This document shows positions 45,078 through 54,536 of a stretch of DNA of 64,000 nucleotides, piece after piece. The translations under genes and the position numbers were made by a program. The notes under the pieces were generated by a model, which worked only from the letters and a program-made list of their open reading frames with translations, ran no database searches and was not told the DNA's origin. Each line of letters opens with the position of its first letter. Positions within the stretch are counted from its first letter, which is position 1. The stretch spans positions 56,170-120,169 of the forward strand of contig DASPLL010000019.1 of NCBI GenBank assembly GCA_035627615.1. Reading direction: 5' to 3'. Source of the DNA: BRH-c25 sp035627615. Its GTDB lineage: Bacteria > Bacillota > Clostridia > Lutisporales > Lutisporaceae.

Positions 45078-48000
45078 TTATATTAATTCTGACTTCTGTA
45101 GAAGCCTATGTATTAATACAGCTGCTTCCGCCCGGGTTATATTATCTCTTGGAGCTATCATCCTATTATCACTTCCAATGAGTATCCCGGCTTTAATGCA
45201 AGAAGCTATATAAGGTCTGGCATAATCTGAAACGGTGCTGTTATCCTCGAAACCTGTCATAAGCTTTTCATATTCTTCACCTATCATTTTCAGCTTTAGA
45301 CCGGCAATATCCATTGCTCTGGCTATCATAGCAGCAGCCTGTTCCCGCGTTATTATGTCGTAAGGCCCGAACTTACCTTTTCCATAGCCGGATACTATGC
45401 TGTATTCTGCCGCAGTGTTGATATAAGGACTGTACCATTCCGTGCTCCTGACATCATTGAACTTACCGCTTGATTTTTCAGGTTTCAAGCCCAGAGCTTT
45501 TACTATTACTGATGCGAACTCTGCTCTTGTTATAGCCTTATCAGGATCAAACATACCATCTCCGGTTCCTTCTATCACCAGTCTGGAGCCCATGTCATTG
45601 ATTGCTTCCCCGGCCCAATGCCTTCTCACGTCCTCATATTCTACATAGTTCCAGATTACGGAGTAAGTACTGTTTGTCAAGCTGTTGATTTCAGCATAAT
45701 ATTTGCCGTCTATAACTATCACTTTTGTAGGTACATGCCTGATTGTTCCATCCGGATCTATAATTACTCCAGTAGTGATCTTGTTTGGGTCGATCCCCTC
45801 GGGAATAGCCATCACTCTGCTGACATAGCTTTCAAATTTTCTGACATCTACTGTCTTTCCATTATAGGTGCAGGATATTTTAAAATTCATAGGAGGTACA
45901 ATTACACTGTAACCGCCTTTATTGATCTCATCCTCTACAAATTTCGCCATATTTTCCGCAGGCTTTGATATTTCAACCTTAACCGAAATATCAGAAAGCT
46001 TTATGTCCTGGCCAAGTGCTTCAGAAACAGCACTTATGTCAATTTCTTTTGCGGGAATCGTATACCCGGCATTCTCCGTCCTGATTTCCAGGACTACCTC
46101 TTTTGCTTCCATATCCTTTACCATCTGCCCGTTAAGCTCGCCTACAACAATATCTGCCTTTGACGGTACGGATACTGTAACGGTCGAATTACCGTTTACC
46201 ACATTTGCAGGGTTTACACCTTCAAGTATCTCACTCAGCTTTTTCTCATCCAATAACACGGTGGTTTGAGTCTGGTTCCCTACTTTTGACTCTTGATAAT
46301 TTCCTAATGATTGCTGTTTATTGCCGTTAACAGCCCCCTCAACCTCACCTGCCGCCGGTCTGGTCTGTACCGGTATATTCGGATTGACCGGGTCGTTGTC
46401 CCTGTCATCATTATTACTGCCTGTATCAGGCAAGCTTTTAATAATGAGAGAAATATTCTTAGTATCTCTAGCTCCGTTTTTACTAATTGTTGCAGTAAGA
46501 GTAATGGTTTGATCGCCCGTGCTATATGAGGGTCTTGTAATTTCCACGTTTCCTGTTTCCTGGCTGATCCTTGCATACGGACTTGACTCACTCCAGCTGA
46601 TTGTGGTTCCGTTAGCTCCGCTTAAAGGCACGCTGAAGCTTTGTGTTACGCTATTTTTACTATCACCATCGCTGAATATGATGTCGTTTTCATTCAGGGA
46701 TGCTTTGTCTGCTGCAACAGCTTGTGCATCCGTCATAACCTGCTTCTTGATTGTTATTCTGAATTCCTTGGTCTGTGGTTCACCGCCACTCTTGCTAATG
46801 GTTGCTATCAAAGTAACAGTTACATCCTCTTCCTCATAACCCGGTCTCGTTACAGTAACTTCTCCAGTGCCCGGGTCTATCGCTATATAATCATCTCCAT
46901 CTTCATAAACACTCCAGATTACTGTAGTTCCGCTTGCTCCGGCAAATGGCAGTACAAAATCCTCTGTAACATTATCCTTGTCATTATCCGCAGCAAATTC
47001 CATATCGTTATAATCAAGGCTGTTCCGTGCAGCTGCTATCGCCTCATCTGCCGTCTGCTCCAGTTCCTTTATTACGAATTCAAAGCTTTTGTCTCTGTCA
47101 GCTCCGCCTTCCTTGCTTATGACTGCCTCAAGCCTTACATTCCTGTCCCCTTCCCCATAAGCAGGCCTTGTGACTGTCACCTCACCTGTCACCGTGTTTA
47201 TGTGCAGATAGTCCTCATCCTCTTCATAAACACTCCAGGTTACATTTGTACCATTCTCCCCTGCAAACGGAACGAAGAAGCTGTCCGTAATACTGTTTCT
47301 ATCATCACCTGCAGCAAATTCTATATTGTTATAATCAAGGCTGTTCCGTGCAGCTGCTATTGCCTCATCAGCCGTCTGCTCCAGTTCCTTTATTACGAAT
47401 TCAAAGCTTTTGTCTCTGTCAGCTCCGCCTTCCTTACTTATGACTGCCTCAAGCCTTACATTCCTGTCACCTTCCCCATAAGCAGGCCTTGTAATTGTCA
47501 CCTCACCTGTCACCGTGTTTATGTGCAGATAGTCCTCATCCTCTTCATAAACACTCCAGGTTACATTTGTACCATTCTCCCCTGCAAACGGAACGATGAA
47601 GCTGTCCGTTATACTGTTTCTATCATCACCTGCAGCAAATTCTATATCGTTATAATCAAGGCTGTTCCATGCAACTGCTATTGCCTCATCAGCCGTCTGC
47701 TCCAGTTCCTTTATTTTAATGTTAAATTCCTTTGTCTTCGGCTCTCCGCCCTCCTTGCTTATGGTCGCCACCAGAGTAATGTTTTTATCCCCTTGACCGC
47801 TTTCAGGTCTTGTCACTGTTACTGCTCCATTTTCATGGTTTATTGCTGCAAAATCTCCACCATCTCCGCTTATATTCCAGGTAATAGCAGTCTCATTATC
47901 CCCTTCCAATGGAAGGTAGAAATTATCCGTAACGCTGTTTTCGTCATCACCTTCAGAGAAATCCATATCGCCATAATCCAGATTGCTCAATGCATCTGTT

Positions 48001-49979
48001 ATATCTTGATCAATGCTCTGGCCTTCTTCAATGTTATCCAGTTCAACACTGACACTCTCATTGTCAATTAATGCTCCGCCGGTTGGGCCGCTAAGAGCAA
48101 TTGATACAGTGCCTTCCGGAACTGTAAATGTCTTATTTGTTTCTCCTTCGCCGAAAAACACCGAATCTGTTTCTATAACCTCTGCCTCTGAATCCATTGC
48201 TTTCCAGATTACCGAAACGTCTCCGTCAGAACCGTCCACTCTATTAAGTGTTATAGTATTTCCACTCCTGCCGCCGAATCTGAATTTCCCGGGGTTTAGC
48301 TGCTGGTCCCTTACACTTCCCGCTTTAATGAAAATATTCGTATCATATGAAGAATCATCCATATCCGCCATAGCAAGCTTAAGATGGTTTGTAACCCCTG
48401 CATTTACAGGAACTGATACCGTAAAGGCCACTGAAAGGCCGTCCATTTGAGTTGCCAGGTGCCCGTCCGTATTATCAATGAAATATTGTGAATTAGTTTC
48501 CTGATTAATAGTACGAACAGAAATTGATGTAGAGGTTCCCGGCAGTACCGCAGCATTGACGCCATTAACAAACAAACCGAAAACATCGCCGTATTGTATA
48601 TACTCGGTATACTCCTCCGAACCAAGAACATACTGGAAGGATATATAACCGCTTTCAGGTAAAAAGTCGAACTCCAGAACAGTAGCATCATGCGAAGTTC
48701 CGTCACCTTCAACAGCAAGTATGGCATCAAGGTCAGGATCTCCATCAAGTTCGTTATCGTAACTAATATCATCGGCATCATTTTCTCCTTCAACCGATTC
48801 CCTGGCATTTCCAGAGCTTAGTATTATCCCGTTATCAAAGCCTATTGTAGTTCCCCCATCATTAAATGCCCCGGCTGAAGTAACTGTGCCTGTAAATTGT
48901 ATATTTGATACTTCCATACTGCCTCCAAGGATGGTAGCCACCAGGTCTCCCGGCGCTTGTCCGGTTACTACCGATATACCGGGCTCAGCAGAATATGCAA
49001 TCTCCGTCCTGGGACTTTCACTTTTACCCTGCTTGGTAAGGGATACAAATATACTCCCTGCATCAGTCCCTAATTGGCCGAGCTGTATAACAGCAACTGT
49101 CTCTCCGCTGCTGACTGAAGCTGTTGCGACCGGCTCGCCCCCGGATGCAGAGGTATATGCTTTTATAACATCACCTTCGGAAAGTCCTGTAACAGTCACA
49201 GTATCATCAATGCCGCCCGTATTATTATTCACACTTATGCTTGAAGCGCTTGGAGGGCTGATAACAAGCTCCTCTATTTCCTCGCTGTCAAGACCATCGT
49301 CCAGGACATAAACATCGTCGATTAACCCGCTAAAGCTCCACCATCCGTTTGCCTGAGCCGGTCTTGGTATTGAATAGTTGCCTCCGATCTGGTTATAAAC
49401 CATTCCCAGAGGCAGCACATTTCCCGATTTTGTTCCAATCTGCATGTCATCCAGATATACGGTAATTGAGTTTGTGCTTGCAGATATTGCAACCTTATGC
49501 CAGTCATTATCATTTACAGGGTTATCTGAGTAGACTACTATGCCGCTGTTGTCAGTCCACAGCTCTGCCGCTAATATACCATCGGTTCTCACACTTAAAA
49601 TAGGTACATACTCGTCTTGTGAAGAACCAATCGCTTTGTTCTGATAACCCAGCATTCCCCCTGAATTCCCTGGAGCTGCCTTAAATCTCATTATTACCGT
49701 AAAGTTCGGATGATCCCATAGCAAATTATTAGGCATCACTATGCAGCCATTTCCATTTAAGCTTAACGCTTTGCCTACTATACCATCCACATAGCTTACA
49801 GAACCATATACACTCCCGTGTTTTCCGTTACCGCTGCTGTCATTTGCATTATCCTCAAATTCATAATGGGCAATTATGCTTCCATCCGCAAATACTGCTT
49901 TGGGCATCGGTAATTGCAGCAACAACGAAAAAATAAATAAAACTGCAAAAAAACCTGATAGCTTCCTTCTTTTCTTCAT
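45078..49979 (-). CDS. S-layer-homology protein with LamG, choice-of-anchor and Ig-like repeats
   Basis: About 1633 aa. Signal peptide (KLSGFFAVLFIFSLLLQLPM), LamG/concanavalin-like domain (IIAHYEFEDNANDSSGNGKHG), a choice-of-anchor L-like domain (FEFLPESGYISFQYVLGSEEYTEY-like region, about residues 330-560), five Ig-like repeats of about 107 residues, a linker, a pre-SLH domain shared with the 2264-aa protein, and three SLH repeats (PDKAITRAEFASVIVKALG). The ATG at 49979 follows GGAAGGAG. It is wall-anchored; the LamG domain suggests glycan binding. Confidence 0.88.
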   Translation of the reverse strand: MKKRRKLSGFFAVLFIFSLLLQLPMPKAVFADGSIIAHYEFEDNANDSSGNGKHGSVYGSVSYVDGIVGKALSLNGNGCIVMPNNLLWDHPNFTVIMRFKAAPGNSGGMLGYQNKAIGSSQDEYVPILSVRTDGILAAELWTDNSGIVVYSDNPVNDNDWHKVAISASTNSITVYLDDMQIGTKSGNVLPLGMVYNQIGGNYSIPRPAQANGWWSFSGLIDDVYVLDDGLDSEEIEELVISPPSASSISVNNNTGGIDDTVTVTGLSEGDVIKAYTSASGGEPVATASVSSGETVAVIQLGQLGTDAGSIFVSLTKQGKSESPRTEIAYSAEPGISVVTGQAPGDLVATILGGSMEVSNIQFTGTVTSAGAFNDGGTTIGFDNGIILSSGNARESVEGENDADDISYDNELDGDPDLDAILAVEGDGTSHDATVLEFDFLPESGYISFQYVLGSEEYTEYIQYGDVFGLFVNGVNAAVLPGTSTSISVRTINQETNSQYFIDNTDGHLATQMDGLSVAFTVSVPVNAGVTNHLKLAMADMDDSSYDTNIFIKAGSVRDQQLNPGKFRFGGRSGNTITLNRVDGSDGDVSVIWKAMDSEAEVIETDSVFFGEGETNKTFTVPEGTVSIALSGPTGGALIDNESVSVELDNIEEGQSIDQDITDALSNLDYGDMDFSEGDDENSVTDNFYLPLEGDNETAITWNISGDGGDFAAINHENGAVTVTRPESGQGDKNITLVATISKEGGEPKTKEFNIKIKELEQTADEAIAVAWNSLDYNDIEFAAGDDRNSITDSFIVPFAGENGTNVTWSVYEEDEDYLHINTVTGEVTITRPAYGEGDRNVRLEAVISKEGGADRDKSFEFVIKELEQTADEAIAAARNSLDYNNIEFAAGDDRNSITDSFFVPFAGENGTNVTWSVYEEDEDYLHINTVTGEVTVTRPAYGEGDRNVRLEAVISKEGGADRDKSFEFVIKELEQTADEAIAAARNSLDYNDMEFAADNDKDNVTEDFVLPFAGASGTTVIWSVYEDGDDYIAIDPGTGEVTVTRPGYEEEDVTVTLIATISKSGGEPQTKEFRITIKKQVMTDAQAVAADKASLNENDIIFSDGDSKNSVTQSFSVPLSGANGTTISWSESSPYARISQETGNVEITRPSYSTGDQTITLTATISKNGARDTKNISLIIKSLPDTGSNNDDRDNDPVNPNIPVQTRPAAGEVEGAVNGNKQQSLGNYQESKVGNQTQTTVLLDEKKLSEILEGVNPANVVNGNSTVTVSVPSKADIVVGELNGQMVKDMEAKEVVLEIRTENAGYTIPAKEIDISAVSEALGQDIKLSDISVKVEISKPAENMAKFVEDEINKGGYSVIVPPMNFKISCTYNGKTVDVRKFESYVSRVMAIPEGIDPNKITTGVIIDPDGTIRHVPTKVIVIDGKYYAEINSLTNSTYSVIWNYVEYEDVRRHWAGEAINDMGSRLVIEGTGDGMFDPDKAITRAEFASVIVKALGLKPEKSSGKFNDVRSTEWYSPYINTAAEYSIVSGYGKGKFGPYDIITREQAAAMIARAMDIAGLKLKMIGEEYEKLMTGFEDNSTVSDYARPYIASCIKAGILIGSDNRMIAPRDNITRAEAAVLIHRLLQKSELI
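47012..47653. repeat. Two near-identical 321-bp tandem repeats within the S-layer gene
   Basis: Copies at 47012-47332 and 47333-47653 (107 codons each) differ at only a few positions, while flanking repeats of the same fold have diverged. This indicates recent duplication or gene conversion. Confidence 0.85.
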
Positions 49980-50048
49980 GCTTCCTTTCTCCTTCCATAT
50001 AAATGCTGTTTCTCTTTCACCCACTGCTCTAGTTTCTATTTCCATATT

Positions 50049-50067
50049 GCACACATGATATGTGTGC
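50049..50067. promoter_or_regulatory. 19-bp inverted repeat in the S-layer leader
   Basis: GCACACATGATATGTGTGC has 8-bp arms and a 3-bp centre, 70 bp upstream of the ATG and downstream of the SARP-type promoter. It could be an mRNA-stabilising hairpin or a second operator. Confidence 0.45.
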
Positions 50068-50110
50068 CTTATATAACCATCTTCCCTGCCGGACAATATT
50101 TCATATAACA

Positions 50111-50143
50111 ATTCTAGCAGGAGCTTCTCCCAAAATTCTCCCA
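50111..50143 (-). promoter_or_regulatory. SARP-type promoter/operator of the 1633-aa S-layer gene
   Basis: Direct repeats TGGGAGA (50143-50137 and 50132-50126; 11-bp period) lie 9 bp upstream of an extended -10, TGCTAGAAT (TAGAAT 50116-50111). Sequence and spacing are the same as at 44954-44986. Confidence 0.78.
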
Positions 50144-50161
50144 TATTCTTTTTTAATCGAC

Positions 50162-50196
50162 AAAATAGCAGAGTATTTACAAACCTCTGCTATTTT
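50162..50196 (-). terminator. Terminator of the kinase/SARP-regulator operon
   Basis: A 12-bp perfect stem (AAAATAGCAGAG), followed by TTTT on either strand, lies between the regulator stop and the S-layer promoter. Confidence 0.85.
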
Positions 50197-50216
50197 TGTT
50201 AATATTTACTTATATT

Positions 50217-51323
50217 TTATAACTCTTTTAAAAATTTGCTTATTTCTTTTGATGGCAATATCCCAAGCTCATCTCTCAGAAGCCTTTCATATTCCTGATA
50301 ATGCCTAACAGCCTCATTTCTTCTATTAGTATCTTTATATAACCTGATCAGAAGCTCAGATACTTTTTCCACATACGGATCCTTTGTATATAGCTTATGC
50401 AGCAGCCCCTCCGCTTTATTAAGCTTTTCATTCCTTATATAATCCAGAGCCAGTATAACCATAGTGTCCGTATACTGCTTTCTCAGGCTTTCACGTTCTG
50501 CTTCAGCCCACATCCAATCCATACCTTCAAAATAATCTCCTGCATAAAGTGCCTCTGCAGCTTCGATTGCTTCAAGACCGCCATTATCAGCTGTACTCCT
50601 TTTTATACACCTTTTGAACTGTAGACTGTCTACTACAGCATCCCCCAGCTTCAGCAGATATTTGCCTTCTATTGCAATCTGACTCTTCTCAACTCCGTGC
50701 TTCTCAAAGGTTTTTCTGATATAATAGATGCCATTGTGAAGCTGATGTACCGCTTTCTCAATGTCCATATCCCAATAAACCGCTTCAAGGATATCATCCT
50801 TAGTGACTGCCCTACCGGCATTGTGCAGCAAAAAAGCAAACAGCTCCTTTGTTTTTTCTGTCCGCCATTTGATAGATTCCCGTCCACCCTTCCAGCCTGC
50901 CTGAAACTTGCCGAGAGCACAGATTTCAAACTTCTTCTGCTGTTCTTTCTGCTCTGCTTTCTTCCCCTTACCTACAATTCTACTAATCGTCTTGTCAAAA
51001 CGCTCCTTCGAAACCGGCTTCAGAACATAATCCAGTGCGTGCAGTTCAAAGGCCTCAATTGCATACTGGTCATAAGCAGTAACAAAAATTATATCAGTAT
51101 CAGGGCACCGGTCAAGTATCTCCGCTGCTGCATCAATTCCCTGCAACTGCGGCATATTGATATCAAGGAATGCGATCTGCGGCCTGATACCGGCTATCTT
51201 GTCAATTGCCTCAAGGGGATTTGTAAACATACCTGCTATTTCAATTTCCGGATACTCTTTCAGCATGTGCTCAAGTCCTCTTAATGCCGGTCTCTCATCA
51301 TCAATCAACACTGCTTTTATCAT
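50217..51323 (-). CDS. SARP-type response regulator (receiver, winged helix, BTAD)
   Basis: About 368 aa. Receiver domain (1-120) with AVLIDDERPALRG, phospho-Asp in AFLDINMPQLQG and Lys in YVLKPVS. An OmpR/SARP winged helix (about 145-225; KTKELFAFLLHNAGRAVTKD) and a bacterial transcriptional activation domain (about 235-368, TPR-like helices) follow. The architecture is that of SARP activators with a receiver in front. It starts 6 bp after the kinase stop. Direct repeats matching the SARP operator pattern occur upstream of both S-layer units, its probable targets. Confidence 0.9.
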   Translation of the reverse strand: MIKAVLIDDERPALRGLEHMLKEYPEIEIAGMFTNPLEAIDKIAGIRPQIAFLDINMPQLQGIDAAAEILDRCPDTDIIFVTAYDQYAIEAFELHALDYVLKPVSKERFDKTISRIVGKGKKAEQKEQQKKFEICALGKFQAGWKGGRESIKWRTEKTKELFAFLLHNAGRAVTKDDILEAVYWDMDIEKAVHQLHNGIYYIRKTFEKHGVEKSQIAIEGKYLLKLGDAVVDSLQFKRCIKRSTADNGGLEAIEAAEALYAGDYFEGMDWMWAEAERESLRKQYTDTMVILALDYIRNEKLNKAEGLLHKLYTKDPYVEKVSELLIRLYKDTNRRNEAVRHYQEYERLLRDELGILPSKEISKFLKEL

Positions 51324-51328
51324 AATAA

Positions 51329-53176
51329 TCACTTCTCCCTGCTGTTCACCGGAATAATCCAGGTTATATCAGTTCCAACCCCGGGACTGCTTTTGATATC
51401 AAGCCCTTTCCCATAAAGCTTTTTAAGCCTTTTATCAATATTTCCGACACCAATTCCTCTTTTGGTTTTTTGCTGAAGCACATCATGAAGCTTTTTTGCA
51501 TCCATTCCTATTCCATTGTCTTTAACTCTGAAAACAAGGTATTTTGTTTCTTTTCTAATTGAGATTTCTATCCTGCCTCCTTCAGGCTTGGGTAATATAC
51601 CATGTATTACAGCATTCTCAATCAATGGCTGGAGCATGAGTGTAGGAACATTAACCTCCATATCTTCAAGTGCATCGAAGATTATTTCCAGACGTTCTTC
51701 AAAACGCGCCTTTTCTATTTCTGCATATGCTTTAGCAAGCTCTATTTCGTTTTTCAAAGGCACAAACTGGCTTAAGTTCTTGAAATCAAAGCTCCTTCTC
51801 AGGTAGTTGCTGAACTCGGTAAGAAGACCTCTGGCTTTATCCGTGTCGTAATATGATATGGCCACGAAGGTATTCAGAGTATTGTACAGGAAATGGGGTT
51901 TGATTTGAGCCTGCAGAAACGACAACTCCGCTGCTGTCTCGTTCTCATAGAAAAGCTTGATTCTTTTTGCCTGTATCACCATCTGTATGAATATGAACAA
52001 AAACAGTCCTACATAGAACATTTCACCAAAATTATTTTTTATGACATTGGTCCAATACAGGACATCATGTATATATGTAGTCAGTACAACAACCATACTG
52101 ACAACGTTCAGCCAGCCGTTCCTGTTTCCTGCTCTCAATCCGATAGCAACAATTATTACCGTGCACAAATAGCCTGCGATCTCGACATAGTTGCTGACCT
52201 GTCCAAATCTGGTATAAAACAAAGGCGGAGTAAAAAGACAGAATCCCAGCCAGAACAGGGAGTTACACAGGAACACCTTTCTTGCTGCATTGGAAAAGCG
52301 TGAGGGATAAAGCTCATGCACGTACATTATTAAAAGGGAAACATTCAACGCAGCAGAAAAATACCAGATAAATATCAGGGTATTAAAGCTTATACCCGGA
52401 AAAACTCTGACAAAAATCAATTGCCCCACCAGGTCTATTCCAATAGCAATGCTTATGCAAAGCATTGCAAAGTATAAGGTATACCGCAGCTCCCTCCGAA
52501 GTATGTAGATTGCAAAATAGAACAGTGCAATAATAAGCAAAGCGCCTAGCAGGAACACCTCTTTCCCCATTATGCCGTCATGGTAATTTTGAATGTTCTC
52601 AGCGGAGCCCATATATATGCTGTACCAGAACCCGCCTCTTGCGTAATGAAAGTTGGAAACATGAACGATAACATCAAATTCACTTGCGGGTATACTGAAG
52701 ACAACTGCCTGGGTCCTGTACTCCCCTGTTTCTTCGCCGGCTGTTGTTGCTACTCTGCCGCTTGAAGCCGTCAGTTCATCATTGACATACAAATTAAATG
52801 CACTGGAAAATACATTTGTCCTGAAGCCCAGCATGGTTCCCTTAGGCAGGCTGGTTTTGACATGGAGCCTGTAAGTGGCATAACCCTCACCTGGAAGATT
52901 TGCTCCATTGAGAAGATAGGCATTCCAGTTACTTGGAATTTGGGCATACAAATCAGGAGCTTCGCTGCCCATGGTACCGTAAGTCAGCAGCTTGTTCCAA
53001 TAAAACTCCCATTCACCGTCAAGTATGATATTTCCATCCGATTTAAAATCCCAAGCAGTCAGGTCCAGCACTCCTTTTTCTATTCTTGAAGCACCTGAAT
53101 CCACAACTGGCGAGCAGCCTGATAATAATACAATTATTAGTATAATAGTAAAAACTGCATATCTGGATAATTTCAT
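51329..53176 (-). CDS. Sensor histidine kinase with 7TM-DISM module
   Basis: 615 aa. An N-terminal signal with LLSGC (possible lipobox) leads into an extracellular jelly-roll DISMED2-like domain (about 40-200: DLTAWDFKSDGNIILDGEWEFYW), seven helices (about 205-400) and a LytS/YesM-type kinase with phospho-His in QIKPHFLYNTLNTF, N box PLIENAVIHGI and DNGIGMD. DISM domains are thought to bind carbohydrates or related small ligands. It is the partner of the SARP-type regulator encoded 6 bp downstream. Confidence 0.9.
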   Translation of the reverse strand: MKLSRYAVFTIILIIVLLSGCSPVVDSGASRIEKGVLDLTAWDFKSDGNIILDGEWEFYWNKLLTYGTMGSEAPDLYAQIPSNWNAYLLNGANLPGEGYATYRLHVKTSLPKGTMLGFRTNVFSSAFNLYVNDELTASSGRVATTAGEETGEYRTQAVVFSIPASEFDVIVHVSNFHYARGGFWYSIYMGSAENIQNYHDGIMGKEVFLLGALLIIALFYFAIYILRRELRYTLYFAMLCISIAIGIDLVGQLIFVRVFPGISFNTLIFIWYFSAALNVSLLIMYVHELYPSRFSNAARKVFLCNSLFWLGFCLFTPPLFYTRFGQVSNYVEIAGYLCTVIIVAIGLRAGNRNGWLNVVSMVVVLTTYIHDVLYWTNVIKNNFGEMFYVGLFLFIFIQMVIQAKRIKLFYENETAAELSFLQAQIKPHFLYNTLNTFVAISYYDTDKARGLLTEFSNYLRRSFDFKNLSQFVPLKNEIELAKAYAEIEKARFEERLEIIFDALEDMEVNVPTLMLQPLIENAVIHGILPKPEGGRIEISIRKETKYLVFRVKDNGIGMDAKKLHDVLQQKTKRGIGVGNIDKRLKKLYGKGLDIKSSPGVGTDITWIIPVNSREK

Positions 53177-53342
53177 AAAAACTATTACCTCGCTTAGTAC
53201 TATAAGTAATTCCTACTACCATGCCATTTACATAATATCAAGAGGTTATTCTTCATTCTATCAGTATTTGAATATCATTATCAATATTTTATGATACTTT
53301 TAGTTTAACAATATTCCCACGGAAATTCTATATATTATTACT

Positions 53343-53367
53343 AAAAAAACCCAAAATTGGGGTTTTT
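53343..53367 (-). terminator. Terminator after the 313-aa lipoprotein gene
   Basis: AAAAACCCC / GGGGTTTTT-type stem with a short AT loop, directly after the stop codon. Confidence 0.75.
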
Positions 53368-53369
53368 GA

Positions 53370-54311
53370 TTACCTGAAGTTCAGCTCTTCACTTTTTATA
53401 TCCTTTAGGAAATACTTTCCGCTGACATTGTAATAACCGTAGGTATCATCATTAATTATATCAAGCAGCTTTTTTACATTTCCCTCAAATTCTACCGGAT
53501 AGTTCTTTTCCAAATTGCTGATATCTGATTGCAAAGCCTGAAATTCTTCCAGCTCTTTGATTTTATCCATAAGCGCAGTGACCCTTTTATTTATCTCCCT
53601 ATAATGCCTCCTGCCCAAAAATTCCTTAAAACCTTCTGAATGAAGTTCCTCCTTGATTTTATCCTGCAGCTGCTCCTCATTATATTTTAGTGAAGCTGTT
53701 TTTATTATGATATCGTCACCTATTGTATCAAACACTTTCTTGGTTTGAATGCAGTCATCCAGTACATAATACCTGTCTTCCTTTTGTGCCCCCAGCTCTT
53801 TTACTATATCGGACTCAATCACTTTAACCTTCTTGCCCACAGCCATTTCATTCTGAAGTGCACCGTCATAGGATATCTCATAATAGGTACCATCAGCCAG
53901 ATATATGCCCTTATTACCGATCCAGGAAAAAATCACACAATCCTTGATAGGTATCAATACATCATTTTTAAAATCATAGATACTGTCAATGATATATACA
54001 TAATTACTGTCCTCGCTCCATTGCACTTTATATTCATCGAAATTCCATACCGAATAAGGGTTGTTGCTTATCTCCCTGTAATCCCTGTATATGATTTTTT
54101 CCTTGTTATCATATACCAGAACCAGTTTATCGGTTTTGGTACGGTAAATTTCCTTCTCTCCGTCCTGAGACAGGCTGATACGATATCCGTCTATATTCAT
54201 TTTTCTCCCATCTCCATTTACGCTGCTTGTATTTTCAGACTTGATGCATGCAGTAGACAATATTGCCAATATTGTTATTATGATGATCAGTAATACCTGT
54301 CTTTTTTTCAT
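53370..54311 (-). CDS. Lipoprotein of unknown function
   Basis: 313 aa. Signal MKKRQVLLIIIITILAILS with lipobox STAC. The first half reads like repeated beta strands of a propeller fragment (VYDNKEKIIYRD; VQWSEDSNYVYIIDSIYDF). The C-terminal 110 residues are helical and charged (KIKEELHSEGFKEFLGRRHYREI), possibly coiled coil. I do not recognise the family. It stands alone, with its own terminator and a GGAAGGAGT-like ribosome site. Confidence 0.75.
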   Translation of the reverse strand: MKKRQVLLIIIITILAILSTACIKSENTSSVNGDGRKMNIDGYRISLSQDGEKEIYRTKTDKLVLVYDNKEKIIYRDYREISNNPYSVWNFDEYKVQWSEDSNYVYIIDSIYDFKNDVLIPIKDCVIFSWIGNKGIYLADGTYYEISYDGALQNEMAVGKKVKVIESDIVKELGAQKEDRYYVLDDCIQTKKVFDTIGDDIIIKTASLKYNEEQLQDKIKEELHSEGFKEFLGRRHYREINKRVTALMDKIKELEEFQALQSDISNLEKNYPVEFEGNVKKLLDIINDDTYGYYNVSGKYFLKDIKSEELNFR

Positions 54312-54382
54312 GGCTGCAACTCCTTCCCTTTTATATGCATCCTTTACTGTAATATTTACTTTCGAAAAAAGCGCGTCCCTTG

Positions 54383-54412
54383 CGGTAAAATATGTATAAT
54401 CCTATTTTACCG
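54383..54412. repeat. Intergenic inverted repeat
   Basis: CGGTAAAATA and TATTTTACCG, 10-bp arms with a 10-bp loop, 70 bp upstream of the lipoprotein gene. It could be an operator or the terminator of the gene at 54537; no T run follows. Confidence 0.4.
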
Positions 54413-54496
54413 TAAAGGCCGCGCATATTCCAACTGTAACTTCTACTTTTCTTTTTGGGAACAGCAAGCTCCTCCGCTGCATCCATGACACCCGCA

Positions 54497-54525
54497 TGGG
54501 ACAAGGGGACAGGTACCTTGTCCCA
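54497..54525. repeat. Dispersed GGGACAAGG palindrome
   Basis: TGGGACAAGG, then GGACAGGTA, then CCTTGTCCCA. The motif resembles GGGACA(A)GGGACAGGT-type palindromes that recur between genes in many bacteria and are sometimes linked to REP-associated transposases. No transposase is present here. Confidence 0.5.
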
Positions 54526-54536
54526 CCCTTGTCCTA

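Noticed and set aside
46641..48071. 476-codon plus-strand open frame
   Set aside because: It runs antisense to the Ig-like repeats of the S-layer gene, repeats with the same period, and has no ribosome site; it is a shadow of the coding repeats.
49980..50110. Possible cyclic-di-GMP riboswitch before the S-layer gene
   Set aside because: GTGGGTGAAAG and the nearby hairpin are superficially similar, but the conserved core and tetraloop receptor of the class could not be matched.
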